From: Autumnicola patrickiae
GTDB taxonomy: Bacteria > Bacteroidota > Bacteroidia > Flavobacteriales > Flavobacteriaceae
Assembly: GCF_031846525.1 (NCBI RefSeq)
Contig: NZ_JAVRHM010000017.1
Location: 47,891-111,890, forward strand
Length of the DNA: 64,000 nt
Direction: 5' to 3'
Made by a program: the position numbers and the translations under genes. The first letter of the stretch is position 1, and each line of letters opens with the position of its first letter. The notes under the pieces were generated by a model, which made no database searches, was not told the DNA's origin, and was given only the letters and a program-made list of their open reading frames with translations. This document shows positions 54,901-63,129 of the stretch, piece by piece.

Positions 54901-56452
54901 TATCAAAGACCGGATTTTTATGGGTACCAAGGAAAGAATTAGGCCGATTATGCTTACAGCGGTAACAGATATTTTAGGGTTCATGCCTATGGCCTTTTCC
55001 ACATCAGCAGGAGCAGAGGTGCAGCAGCCATTAGCTACAGTAGTAATTGGAGGTATGCTCACAGCTACCCTCCTCACTTTGGTGGTACTGCCTGTACTTT
55101 ATACATTAGTAGAAAATATGAAAAACAGAAGAAATAGTAATAATAATGGCCTTGCACCAGCACCGGCAATATTGGTGGCATTGCTTTCTGTCGGAAGCCT
55201 TTTAGGTTTTAGCACCCCTGCAGGGGCACAGGAAAACAATTCTTTACAGGAAAATATTCCGGTGCAGTCTGAGACAGTTCAGCAGCAGGATTCACTACAA
55301 AGCTTAAATTTAGAAGAGGCCAAAAAACGTGCTGTAGAAGCTTTTCCGAGGATAAAAGCCGCTGCCCTGGAGATAGAAAGCCAGAAAGCCTTGAAAAAGA
55401 CGGCCTGGGACCTTGGTAATACGCAGCTATTTACCGGCGCAGAAGAAATTAGCGACGGTTCGAGTAATGCTGACCTCGGTGTTTATACACAAATCGGGAT
55501 TAAGCAACAAAATATCGACATCTTCGGGATTGCCCCGCGCCTGAAGTTGCAGAAAGAAAAAGTGGCCCTGGCAGAAGAAGCCCTTGATCTTTCCATTCTT
55601 GAAGTAGAGCTGGAGGTAAGTCAGGCCTGGGCATCGGTGTATGCTGCTAAAAATGCATATGAAACACTGCGGAGTCTGGACTCCTCATTTACGGATATTG
55701 AAAGAGCTGCACAAATAAGGCTGGAAACAGAAACGATCTCCAGGTTGGAATATTTGGCCACCGTAAATCAAGGGAATGAGGTTGAAATTCAAAAAGAGCA
55801 GGCATACAGGGATTATCTTAAAGCTTTTCAGCGATTCAACCTGTGGTTTGCCAGTGACACACTTTATACGGTACCTAATGTTCCTGCCGAAGAGTTTGAT
55901 GAGCCCATTTCCGAATTACTACAACCTCTCGGCAATCATCCCCTCCTGGATGTATTTGAGCAACGGGTAGAAGTGGCTGATGCAACTTTAAAGGAAAGGC
56001 GGGCGCAGTTTCTTCCAAAATTCCAGGCGCAGTACGGTAGACAAAAAATCGACGGGCAGACAGGCTTTTATCAATATCAGGTGGGTATCAGCATTCCTTT
56101 GTTCTTCGGGCCCGAGTTGGGAAGGACACAATCTGCCAGGATAAATCGTGAGATAGCTGATGCAAATCTACAACAAACGCAACTGGAGCTTAAAACAGCT
56201 TACACCGGAGCGCGCGAGGAATACCTTAAATGGCTTAACTCGTGGAGATATTATCAGGAGGAGGCGCTTCCATTAGCCATCGAACAGCGGGAAGGAGCAA
56301 TCATTGCGTATAGAGAAGGAGCAATTGATTATGTCACTTTTCTACAAAATATCAGGGATGCTGTACGAATAGAGATTGGTGCCTGGGAGGCATTGGCAAG
56401 TTATCTCGACAGCCGCTCCCAACTTGAATATTATATGAACACTTCAGAATAA
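51980..56452 (+). CDS. Heavy-metal RND pump fused to TolC channel, copy B
   Basis: A 1490-residue homologue of the 29783 product. The RND part (1-1045) has DFGIIIDGAVIIIE in TM4, again the HME divalent-metal pattern. A hydrophobic segment near 1058-1081 ends PAGAQ, like a signal peptidase site, and the TolC part runs from about 1095 to 1490 with NHPLLDVFEQRVEVAD and KAAYTGAREEYLKW-like helices. The adaptor follows 29 bp later. It lies in the putative island with copper-type genes, so the real substrate (Cu/Ag or divalent) needs testing. Confidence 0.9.
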   Translation: MINKIIAFSINNKFIVGLLTLALIGTGIWSMMTVNLGSVPDITNNQVQVITQSPSLGTEDIEQFVTYPVELAMGNLPGVTELRSVSRFGLSVVTIVFEDDMGTYLPRQLVQEKLTELQETIPENFGSPSMGPISTGLGQIYEYTIQPQPGYDTDYTPVELRSIQDWIVKRQLTLLEGVVEVNSFGGSIKQYEVAINPEKLNALDVSISQVYEALDRNNVNTGGAYIEKNRMSNFIRGEGLIQSLDDIRKIVVTNENNTPVTIGNVAEEVSFGSQVRYGAFTQDGEEAVGGIIMMLKGSNPNAVIQNVKDRMAEVEESLPEGLEIRPIIDRSMLIGRTTDTVTKNLLEGALIVIFALVFLLGSLRGGLITATTIPLSLLFAFILMKQFGVWANLMSLGAIDFGIIIDGAVIIIEGAVYEIHKRIKAGKAKFNQAVMDEVAYDSGSTMMGSAFFGQIIILIVFAPILFLTGVEGKMFKPMAYTFGFAMIGAIILCLTYVPMMTALFMKPIQNKKNWYGKLERWLEKVSDKIIGGIHRAYLPLLKASLRLRAAVIIGSIVLLGAAGYVFSTMGGEFIPQLDEGDIAMQALIRPGSSLTESIEVSKKIETLLLENFPEIKTVTARVGVADIPTDPMPMDIADMYLILEKDSDKWVSAETKEGLIEQIQDLLNKNLTGVNLVFTQPVELRFNELLEGVREDIAVKLYGEDLEVLSTKVQEMAEIIETVPGAGDVNPERTSGLPQMTVRYNRDKLAQYGLDIQKINEYISTAFAGGVAGVVFEGERRFDLVVRFDEAHRQSIEDLRTLYIDLDNGTQIPINEIADIGYVPGPMQISRDNTYRRTYVGVNTRGRDVESVVNDIQAKLDAELDLPPGYYIEYGGEFENLQSAKNRLSIVVPIALFLIFVLLYFALGSFSQSIMIYMAIPLAAIGGIFALWLRDMPFSISAGVGFIVLFGVAVLNGLVLVNRFNSLKEEGVTSIKDRIFMGTKERIRPIMLTAVTDILGFMPMAFSTSAGAEVQQPLATVVIGGMLTATLLTLVVLPVLYTLVENMKNRRNSNNNGLAPAPAILVALLSVGSLLGFSTPAGAQENNSLQENIPVQSETVQQQDSLQSLNLEEAKKRAVEAFPRIKAAALEIESQKALKKTAWDLGNTQLFTGAEEISDGSSNADLGVYTQIGIKQQNIDIFGIAPRLKLQKEKVALAEEALDLSILEVELEVSQAWASVYAAKNAYETLRSLDSSFTDIERAAQIRLETETISRLEYLATVNQGNEVEIQKEQAYRDYLKAFQRFNLWFASDTLYTVPNVPAEEFDEPISELLQPLGNHPLLDVFEQRVEVADATLKERRAQFLPKFQAQYGRQKIDGQTGFYQYQVGISIPLFFGPELGRTQSARINREIADANLQQTQLELKTAYTGAREEYLKWLNSWRYYQEEALPLAIEQREGAIIAYREGAIDYVTFLQNIRDAVRIEIGAWEALASYLDSRSQLEYYMNTSE

Positions 56453-56481
56453 ATCGGTACTAATAGCTAAAGAATAAAAAA

Positions 56482-57705
56482 ATGAAAAATTACATTATAA
56501 AATTGTTCACCCTAATCATTGTATCAACTTTTTTTCTTGCCTGTAATGGAGGAGGAGGCGAAGAAGGGGAAACTGTAGCTCAGGAAGAGCAGGCTGTAGA
56601 AGAAGGTGGTGAGGAAGAAGAAGAAGGCGGAATGAGAGAGGTTCACCTCTCCGAGCTCAAGTTTAATAGCCTGGGCATAAAATTAGACACCCTGCCCACC
56701 CGGCCGCTTTCCGAGGTAGTGGAAGCTACAGGCAGACTGGAAGTACCACCACAGAATGCGGCTACCGTAACGGCTATATTAGGAGCCAATGTTACTTCCA
56801 TTAAAGTAATTGAGGGAGATAAGGTAAGAAAAGGACAGGTACTGGCCTACCTTTCCCACCCCAACCTTACCAGGGTACAAACTAGTTATATTACTGCTTA
56901 CAGCCGTATGCAGAACCTGGAGCAAGAATTTAATCGCCAACAAAGACTTTACGAAGAAGAGATAGGTTCAGGCAAATTGTTTCAACAGGCGAAATCAGAT
57001 TTTCAGGTTGAAAAAGCTGAAGTACAAGGTCTTGAATCACAGCTCAGACAATTAAACTTAAATGTGGAGAAAATAAGAAGTGGGGATATTTATGAGTATG
57101 TACCAGTGGTAAATCCTATTGATGGCACTATTACGGAAGTTAGAATACAGGTAGGACAGTATGTAGACCCTCAAACCGAGATGTTCGAAGTCATCAATAC
57201 AGATCATGTGCATGCCGACCTGATGGTTTTTGCCAAAGATGTTTACAAGGTGAAAGAAGGGCAAAAGGTAACTCTTTTGATGGAATCAGTACCCGGTAAG
57301 ACGTTTACCGCTGAAATATATTCAGTAGGTAAAAAATTTGAGCAGAACCCTAAAGCTGTTCATGTACATGCAGAGATACAGGAAGAGGCAGATATGCTCG
57401 TTCCGGGCATGTACATCAACGGCAGGATTATTACAGGCGCCGGTACGGAGGTGACGGCTTTACCGGAGGAGGCCATTATTGAAGAAGAAGGAAAATCCTA
57501 CATCTTCACCGCTGAAAAGCACGAGGAAGATGGGAAAACCGAATGGTCGTTTAAACCGGTGGAAGTGATCACAGGAGAAGAAAATGAAGGCTGGGTAGAA
57601 ATTAAGTTATTGGAGCCTTTGCCTGAAGATGCAAAGGTGGCGTGGAACAGTGCCTATTACCTGATAGCAGAGATGAAAAAAGGGGAAACAGGAGATGACG
57701 ATTAA
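56482..57705 (+). CDS. Metal efflux periplasmic adaptor, copy B
   Basis: A 407-residue RND adaptor lipoprotein (lipobox VSTFFLAC, Cys 21). The mature N-terminus is a long Glu/Gly-rich acidic tract rather than the His-rich one of copy A. Barrel-sandwich and coiled-coil regions (QQRLYEEEIGSGKLFQQAKS) align with copy A throughout, and the AVHVHAEI segment is conserved. It partners the upstream fusion pump. The loss of His residues again suggests a changed metal specificity relative to copy A. Confidence 0.9.
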   Translation: MKNYIIKLFTLIIVSTFFLACNGGGGEEGETVAQEEQAVEEGGEEEEEGGMREVHLSELKFNSLGIKLDTLPTRPLSEVVEATGRLEVPPQNAATVTAILGANVTSIKVIEGDKVRKGQVLAYLSHPNLTRVQTSYITAYSRMQNLEQEFNRQQRLYEEEIGSGKLFQQAKSDFQVEKAEVQGLESQLRQLNLNVEKIRSGDIYEYVPVVNPIDGTITEVRIQVGQYVDPQTEMFEVINTDHVHADLMVFAKDVYKVKEGQKVTLLMESVPGKTFTAEIYSVGKKFEQNPKAVHVHAEIQEEADMLVPGMYINGRIITGAGTEVTALPEEAIIEEEGKSYIFTAEKHEEDGKTEWSFKPVEVITGEENEGWVEIKLLEPLPEDAKVAWNSAYYLIAEMKKGETGDDD

Positions 57706-57816
57706 ATCTGATTAACTGTAAAGCTGCCTAAGAACAGTTGTTATAGTCATTCGTGCTTTGCCAACTGCTTCTTTGCCCTTTGCAATATCTATTAAATACC
57801 TAAAAAGACTAAAAAA

Positions 57817-58155
57817 ATGAAAGAAATAAAAGCATTTGTAAAACCGAACAGGATACAAAGAGTCATTGAAGCCCTTGGCGATAACGGATTTAAAAGTATG
57901 ACCCTATCACAGGCCGAAGGGACCGGAGCGTTCAAGACAAAAGGTGCAAGACCGTCACTCGATTTTCACGTAACTGACAGTCCCGTGATTAAATTGGAAC
58001 TTGTCTGCCAGAACGAAGAGGCTCAGAAGGCTATAGATATTATAACCGAAAACGGTAAATCTCCTGAAAAGGGGGACGGAATAATTTATATAACCAGTAT
58101 AGACGATGCCTTTAAAATCAAAACTGGTGAATCTCTCAAGAGGTATGACTTATAA
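57817..58155 (+). CDS. PII-family regulatory protein near metal pump
   Basis: A 112-residue PII protein starting MKEIKAFVKPNRIQRVIEAL, typical of GlnB-type trimers. The T-loop is replaced by GTGAFKTKGARPSLDFHVTD, without the uridylylated Tyr. GDGIIYITSIDDAFKIKTGE matches the PII C-terminal signature with the B-loop/C-loop. PII proteins of a divergent group (PII-NG) are known to be encoded next to heavy-metal RND pumps, so nitrogen control is unlikely. It probably senses a nucleotide or metal and tunes the pump. Confidence 0.85.
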   Translation: MKEIKAFVKPNRIQRVIEALGDNGFKSMTLSQAEGTGAFKTKGARPSLDFHVTDSPVIKLELVCQNEEAQKAIDIITENGKSPEKGDGIIYITSIDDAFKIKTGESLKRYDL

Positions 58156-58169
58156 AACCTGATGTAAAA

Positions 58170-58601
58170 ATGGAAGACATAGTAAAAAAACTGGAAGAAA
58201 AGGGCGTTAAACCTACTGCTATGCGCCTGTTGACCTACAAACATTTATCAAAAATGGAAGTAGCAATAAGTTTGGGAGAACTCGAAAAGCATTTTAAAAG
58301 TTCAGAGCGTAGCACCCTTTTTCGTACTATGAAAACATTTGAGGAAAACAAATTGGTACACGCCATCGAAGACGGTACTGGCTTTGTAAAATATGCCCTT
58401 TGTGATGAAGATTGTCAATGCGAAGTGGGCAATGACCTTCATTTGCATTTTCACTGTAATAAATGTGATGAAACAATTTGTCTCACAGACCATAAAATAC
58501 CCCAAATCAACTTACCCCAAGGTTTTAAGGCAGAAAACATCAATTTGATCGTACAAGGGATATGTGTAAAGTGTGGCAATGAAGGTGCAGATTCACGATG
58601 A
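58170..58601 (+). CDS. Fur family regulator, copy A of island
   Basis: A 143-residue Fur-family repressor. The winged helix (1-80) includes KPTAMRLLTYKHL and SSERSTLFRTMKTFEENKLVH. The dimerisation part has NDLHLHFHCNKCDETICL with the HxHxxC metal site and ICVKC near the C-terminus, forming a structural Cys4 zinc site. Spacing of 14 bp from PII suggests co-transcription. Likely effector is Zn, Cu or peroxide, but the family member (Zur, PerR or other) cannot be fixed from sequence. Confidence 0.9.
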   Translation: MEDIVKKLEEKGVKPTAMRLLTYKHLSKMEVAISLGELEKHFKSSERSTLFRTMKTFEENKLVHAIEDGTGFVKYALCDEDCQCEVGNDLHLHFHCNKCDETICLTDHKIPQINLPQGFKAENINLIVQGICVKCGNEGADSR

Positions 58602-58633
58602 CTTTAAGGTATTACAAATTCAAAAAAAATAAA

Positions 58634-58984
58634 ATGATGACAATAACAAAAAAAAACAATACCCTCTTCCTTATTGCTAAAGGTGTGCTTGACCCCAATG
58701 ACTGCGAGAACTTTTTTTTGGAGCTGAACAGACAAATAAATTCTGCTAAAGATGTCCGTTGTTATTTTGAAATAAAGGATTGCCAGGGCTGCACACCAGA
58801 GGTGTTTGAAATAGATTATTTTCAGAACCTTGAAAAAGAGAAACACCTTGAGAAGGTTGCGATTGTAGGTTCTTCTAAATATCAAGAAGAATTCACTAAG
58901 CTCTTAATGCCCTTTTCTAGAGCACATATCAGATATTTTGAAAGTAAGGATTCCCTTACTGCAAAAAAATGGATTGAGGCTTAA
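58634..58984 (+). CDS. SpoIIAA-like (STAS) protein
   Basis: A 116-residue protein of the SpoIIAA-like STAS/SEC14 group. The ATG at 58634 (or 58637) is preferred to 58598, which overlaps the Fur stop and adds a Lys-rich stretch. EKVAIVGSSKYQEEFTKLL and AHIRYFESKDSLTAKKW match the family pattern of a strand, helix and C-terminal helix with the GD/SS-x-KWQ loop. These proteins may bind small lipophilic molecules; function is unknown. Its place in a metal-resistance set is typical for Bacteroidota but unexplained. Confidence 0.7.
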   Translation: MMTITKKNNTLFLIAKGVLDPNDCENFFLELNRQINSAKDVRCYFEIKDCQGCTPEVFEIDYFQNLEKEKHLEKVAIVGSSKYQEEFTKLLMPFSRAHIRYFESKDSLTAKKWIEA

Positions 58985-59018
58985 ACAGAAAATTAATAAA
59001 CATTTAAAAACAGATATT

Positions 59019-59339
59019 ATGAAACAGATTAAAAATGCAGGTATTCTAATGGTTTTGGTGGCTTTTATGATGAGCTTTCAGAGCAATGCACAAAACACAG
59101 ACAAAATTTTAAAGAACCCTGAAAAAAGGGAACGGGTTATGACGGCCATTATTAACAATCCCGAAATGAGAATGGGAATGATGGAAAAGGACACCGCGAT
59201 GTCCAAGAAGATGAAAGAGAGAATGGCTACAATGAAAAAAGAAAAAGGGATGAAGTGTGAATGTGAGTGTAAAAATGAAGATGGAAAGTGCCAATGTAAA
59301 ATGGAGGAGAATGATGAAAATAAAAATGAAAAGCAATGA
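59019..59339 (+). CDS. Exported Met/Cys-rich metal-binding protein
   Basis: A 106-residue protein with signal peptide (LMVLVAFMMSFQSNAQ); the ATG at 59019 gives it cleanly. The mature part has many Met residues (NNPEMRMGMMEKDTAMSKKM), then MKCECECKNEDGKCQCKMEE, six Cys alternating with charged residues. This composition is that of a copper/zinc-binding periplasmic metallochaperone. It directly precedes the multicopper oxidase gene by 61 bp. No family name is known to me. Confidence 0.75.
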   Translation: MKQIKNAGILMVLVAFMMSFQSNAQNTDKILKNPEKRERVMTAIINNPEMRMGMMEKDTAMSKKMKERMATMKKEKGMKCECECKNEDGKCQCKMEENDENKNEKQ

Positions 59340-59400
59340 CTTAAACTAATCGAATAAATCTGACGATTTGGGTAATTTGTTAATTAGAAATTGAAAAATT

Positions 59401-61011
59401 ATGGAAAAGAACAAAATAGGTAGAAGGAACTTCATTAAGCTTGGTAGCCTTGGAGCAACTGTTGTTATTACCTGGCCATTGTTGAATTCCTGTAACGGTT
59501 TTGCTTCAGAAAAGAAAAACACCGTCAATCCCTATTTTCAAGCAGATTTAGACTTAGAATTGACAGCCAAAGAAACAGATATTCAATTGTTTCAAGGAAA
59601 TACAACCAAGGTTTGGATGTTTGAAGGAAACGTTCTTGGCGGAGACAAAACAGCAGTACAAAAATTAGGGAAGAGCTATTTGGGACCTATAATAAGAGTA
59701 CGAAAAGGACAGAAAATAAGGGTTCGCTTTACCAATCAATTACCTGAAGAAAGTATTGTGCATTGGCACGGTATGCACGTTCCAGAAGAAGATGATGGCC
59801 ATCCTAAAGATGTAATAGCTAATGGTGAAACTTATGTGTATGAATTTGAAATAATGAACCGTGCCGGCACCTATTGGTTCCACCCACATCCCCACGGACG
59901 TACCGGGCCACAGGTATATAATGGTCTTGCAGGGCTTTTTATTGTTACGGACGATGAAGAACAACGGTTGAAATTGCCATCAGGCGAATACGATGTTCCC
60001 GTTATACTGCAAGATCGCCAGTTCGATGGCAATAATCAACTGGTATATCTCAACCGTGGACGTATGGATAGGATGAATGGTTTTTTGGGCAACCGTATCC
60101 TTGTCAATGGGAATCCGGATAGGAAACTTTCACTTAAAAGTGGGTGTGCCTATAGACTACGCTTTCTAAACGGCTCCAATTCACGTTTTTATAAACTAGC
60201 GTGGGAAGACGGTACCCCACTTGTTATCATAGGCAAGGATGGTAGTTTACTCGATAGTCCTAAATCTAAACCTTATGTAATGTTGGGCGTTGCGGAAAGA
60301 ATCGATGTATGGCTCGATTTAAAGAACAGGCCAAAAGGCTCACAAATGGTTTTGAAGAGTTTGTCGTTCTCTCCTGGGATGATGGGCAGGGGTCGAAACA
60401 ACCTTCCCCTGGGTGGTGAATATGAAATTTTGAAAATTTTCATCGATAAAGCAGGGAACAACAACTTCCAGCTCCCACAAAAACTTGCAGTATTCAATAA
60501 ACTCGATCCTGCCACTGCCGTTAATAGGAACAACCCAAGGACTTTCCGTTTTTTTATGAGGCGAATGCAATGGACTATCAATGGCCGGACTTGGGAAATG
60601 ACGGGGTTTACCGATGAAGAAACCGTAAAGCTCAACACTACCGAAGTTTGGGAAATTGTAAACAGCGGTGGTAGAATGATGGGAGAAAGAGGTTGGAGGC
60701 GTGACCGTGGAGAAATGGAAAGAGACAGAGGAATGATGGGCGGGGGAATGCAAATGCCACACCCTTTCCATATTCATCATTTACAATTTAATATTCTGGA
60801 AAGGGACGTTTCCGGGGTTGACAGCAGGATTTGGAATTCGGTTAAGGATGGATTTATAGATGAGGGTTGGCAGGATACGGTTCTGTTAATGCCAGGTATG
60901 AGTGTTAAACTAATTATGCGCTTTGAAGATTTTAAAGGCCTCTTTTTATACCATTGCCATAATCTAGAACACGAAGATATGGGGATGATGCGCAATTTTA
61001 AAATTGAATAA
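59401..61011 (+). CDS. Multicopper oxidase (CueO/CopA-like)
   Basis: A 536-residue exported multicopper oxidase with Tat-like signal (RRNFIKLGSLGATVVITWPLL). Copper ligands are clear: H121-W-H123, WFHPHPHG at about 159-166, PFHIHH near 456-461 and H518-C-H520-NLEHEDMGM, the last giving T1 Cys, His and axial Met. A Met/Arg-rich insertion (MMGERGWRRDRGEMERDRGM) before PFHIHH resembles CueO Met-rich loops that bind Cu(I). It likely oxidises Cu(I) to Cu(II) in the periplasm. Preceding genes fit copper tolerance. Confidence 0.93.
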   Translation: MEKNKIGRRNFIKLGSLGATVVITWPLLNSCNGFASEKKNTVNPYFQADLDLELTAKETDIQLFQGNTTKVWMFEGNVLGGDKTAVQKLGKSYLGPIIRVRKGQKIRVRFTNQLPEESIVHWHGMHVPEEDDGHPKDVIANGETYVYEFEIMNRAGTYWFHPHPHGRTGPQVYNGLAGLFIVTDDEEQRLKLPSGEYDVPVILQDRQFDGNNQLVYLNRGRMDRMNGFLGNRILVNGNPDRKLSLKSGCAYRLRFLNGSNSRFYKLAWEDGTPLVIIGKDGSLLDSPKSKPYVMLGVAERIDVWLDLKNRPKGSQMVLKSLSFSPGMMGRGRNNLPLGGEYEILKIFIDKAGNNNFQLPQKLAVFNKLDPATAVNRNNPRTFRFFMRRMQWTINGRTWEMTGFTDEETVKLNTTEVWEIVNSGGRMMGERGWRRDRGEMERDRGMMGGGMQMPHPFHIHHLQFNILERDVSGVDSRIWNSVKDGFIDEGWQDTVLLMPGMSVKLIMRFEDFKGLFLYHCHNLEHEDMGMMRNFKIE

Positions 61012-61061
61012 AAGATGGCTAGACATAGTATTGCACCGCTTGGAGTATAATTGATTTTTGA

Positions 61062-61508
61062 ATGACTTTAATGACAACAAAAACAGAAAAAACATTATTG
61101 TCCAAAGGGATACGCCCTACTGAAATGAGGTTGAAAATTTACAAATACCTCCAGAGGAAGACCTATGCAGTAAGTTTAAACGAAATGCAAAAAGTCTTTA
61201 TCGCTAAAAGCGAAGAAAACAAAACGGCAAACAGAACTACCTTTTATCGAAACCTAAAAACTTTTGAAGATAAAAGGCTAATTCATCAGATTAATGATGG
61301 GACCGGAGTGGCAAAATTTGCGATTTCCGATAAAAAGGCCAGAGGTAAATACGGTACAGATTTACATATGCACTTTTATTGTACCAAATGTGGAAAAACA
61401 AGCTGTTTACCGAATAAAATATCGGAAGATATCTTGCCAGACGATTATGAAGTAAACGATTTGAACCTGGTATTAAAAGGGGTATGTAAAAATTGTAATA
61501 AAAAATAA
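61062..61508 (+). CDS. Fur family regulator, copy B of island
   Basis: A 148-residue Fur-family protein, clearly related to the 58170 product. The winged helix has RPTEMRLKIYKYLQ and TANRTTFYRNLKTFEDKRLIH. The metal region is TDLHMHFYCTKCGKTSCL, and a C-terminal pair VCKNC completes the zinc site. The start could be 61062 or 61071. It follows the oxidase by 50 bp. Two Fur paralogues in one island suggest separate control of the pump and the oxidase, or heterodimers. The metal sensed is not known. Confidence 0.88.
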   Translation: MTLMTTKTEKTLLSKGIRPTEMRLKIYKYLQRKTYAVSLNEMQKVFIAKSEENKTANRTTFYRNLKTFEDKRLIHQINDGTGVAKFAISDKKARGKYGTDLHMHFYCTKCGKTSCLPNKISEDILPDDYEVNDLNLVLKGVCKNCNKK

Positions 61509-61510
61509 TA

Positions 61511-61572
61511 GGTGGGAGTGCCTTAAAATTGAACCCTTACGCCCAATGGTCAGCTTAAGGTTTCCCCCCACC
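61511..61572. other. Structured spacer before lpd
   Basis: GGTGGG (61511) pairs with CCCACC (61567) and CCTTAA (61521) with TTAAGG (61555), forming a two-part stem around a 28-base loop. It lies 26 bp before the dihydrolipoyl dehydrogenase start. No U-run follows, so it may be a structured leader rather than a terminator. Confidence 0.4.
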
Positions 61573-61597
61573 TTATTTAATTTAAAAATATACGAAT

Positions 61598-63001
61598 ATG
61601 GAAAAATTCGATGTAACTATAATAGGCTCTGGCCCTGGCGGGTATGTAAGCGCTATACGTTGCGCCCAATTAGGATTAAAAGTAGCCATTATTGAAAGGT
61701 ACAGCACGCTTGGCGGCACCTGCCTTAACGTGGGCTGTATCCCGTCAAAAGCCTGGCTTGAAGCCTCTGAGCATTATTACAAACTCAAACATCAATTCGA
61801 AAATTTTGGGATTGATGTAAAAGAAGCCAATGTCGATATCAAAAAAATGAACCAAAGGGTTCAGGATGTGGTACAGGAAATCATCAATGGCGTTGGGTAT
61901 CTGATGAAAAAGAACAAAGTTACCGTCTATGAAGGCCACGGCACCATCAAGGACAAAAACACGATTGAGATTAAGGCCGAAGCTAAAACGGAAACTATAG
62001 AAACCGATAAAATTATCATTGCCACAGGGTCCAAACCCGCTTCCTTGCCCAATATTAAAATCGATAAAAAAAGGATAATCTCTTCCACCCAAGCCCTTGC
62101 CCTACAGGAAATTCCCGACCATTTATTGGTCGTTGGTGGAGGCGTTATCGGGGTTGAGATAGGTTCTGTTTTCGCCCGCCTGGGCTCTAAGGTGTCTATT
62201 GTGGAATATTTTGATAGCCTCATCGCCACTATGGATGGCGCACTGGGACATCAATTGCATCGTTCCCTAAGAAAACAGGGAATTGAGTTTTATTTGGAAC
62301 ATAAAGTGACCAATGCAACAGCAACGGACAACAAAGTTGAATTGAAAGCGGAAAACCTGTCCGATAAAAAAGAAATGAATTTAGAAGGCGACTATTGCCT
62401 TATGGCCATTGGCCGGAAACCGTACACCGCCAATTTAGGCCTTGAAAACATTGGCGTGGAAACCAATGAGAAAGGACAGGTAACGGTAAATGAGAACCTT
62501 GAAACCAATGTCAAGGGTGTATATGCCATTGGGGATGTAATCCGAGGGGCAATGCTTGCCCATAAAGCCAGTGAAGAGGGCGTTTTTGTAGCCGAAAGGA
62601 TAGCAGATCAAAAGCCACATATCAATTATTCGCTTATTCCTAATATTGTTTATACCCAGCCCGAAGTGGCCGGGGTAGGCTTAACCGAAGAAGAATTGAA
62701 AGAAGCAGGAAGAAGTATTAAAACAGGCTCTTTTCCTTTTAAGGCCAACGCAAGGGCGAAAATAAGTATGGACACCGACGGCTTCATAAAAGTAATCGCA
62801 GATAAAGAAACTGATGAGATATTGGGAGTGCATATGATAGGGCCACGCATTGCAGACAGCTATACCGAAGCGGTGGTAGCGATGGAATTCAGGGCATCTG
62901 CCGAAGATGTTGCAAGGATGTCCCACGGGCACCCAACTTTTTCAGAAACCTTTAAAGAGGCCTGTCTGGCAGCCACCGAAGACAGAGCGTTGCATATTTA
63001 A
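61598..63001 (+). CDS. lpdA: Dihydrolipoyl dehydrogenase
   Basis: A 467-residue FAD disulfide oxidoreductase. FAD motif IIGSGPGGYVSAIRCAQLG at 9-27, redox pair GGTCLNVGCIPSKAW at 39-53, NAD motif VVGGGVIGVEIGSVF near 178-192 and active-site HGHPTFSE near 446-453 are all present, so it is fully competent. It reoxidises lipoyl groups of 2-oxoacid dehydrogenases. No E1/E2 genes accompany it. Located in a metal/oxidative-stress island, it may instead reduce another disulfide or act as an extra copy; mercuric-reductase specific C-terminal cysteines are absent. Confidence 0.92.
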   Translation: MEKFDVTIIGSGPGGYVSAIRCAQLGLKVAIIERYSTLGGTCLNVGCIPSKAWLEASEHYYKLKHQFENFGIDVKEANVDIKKMNQRVQDVVQEIINGVGYLMKKNKVTVYEGHGTIKDKNTIEIKAEAKTETIETDKIIIATGSKPASLPNIKIDKKRIISSTQALALQEIPDHLLVVGGGVIGVEIGSVFARLGSKVSIVEYFDSLIATMDGALGHQLHRSLRKQGIEFYLEHKVTNATATDNKVELKAENLSDKKEMNLEGDYCLMAIGRKPYTANLGLENIGVETNEKGQVTVNENLETNVKGVYAIGDVIRGAMLAHKASEEGVFVAERIADQKPHINYSLIPNIVYTQPEVAGVGLTEEELKEAGRSIKTGSFPFKANARAKISMDTDGFIKVIADKETDEILGVHMIGPRIADSYTEAVVAMEFRASAEDVARMSHGHPTFSETFKEACLAATEDRALHI

Positions 63002-63129
63002 CGGCCTTAATTTAATTGTAAAATCGGATTAGGCAGTTTTTAATCATTTCATAAGACTTAAATCAGTTTGTATTAAGTTTAAGTTTATGGTCTAAAAAAT
63101 AAAATAAATATTTTAAAAATGTAAAGAGC

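Noticed and set aside
59109..59336. Phe/His-rich ORF opposite the Cys-rich exported gene
   Set aside because: Its composition is the antisense shadow of a Lys/Glu/Met-rich coding sequence.
61598..63001. Mercuric reductase
   Set aside because: No N-terminal HMA domain or C-terminal vicinal cysteines; the HGHPTFSE active site is that of dihydrolipoyl dehydrogenase.
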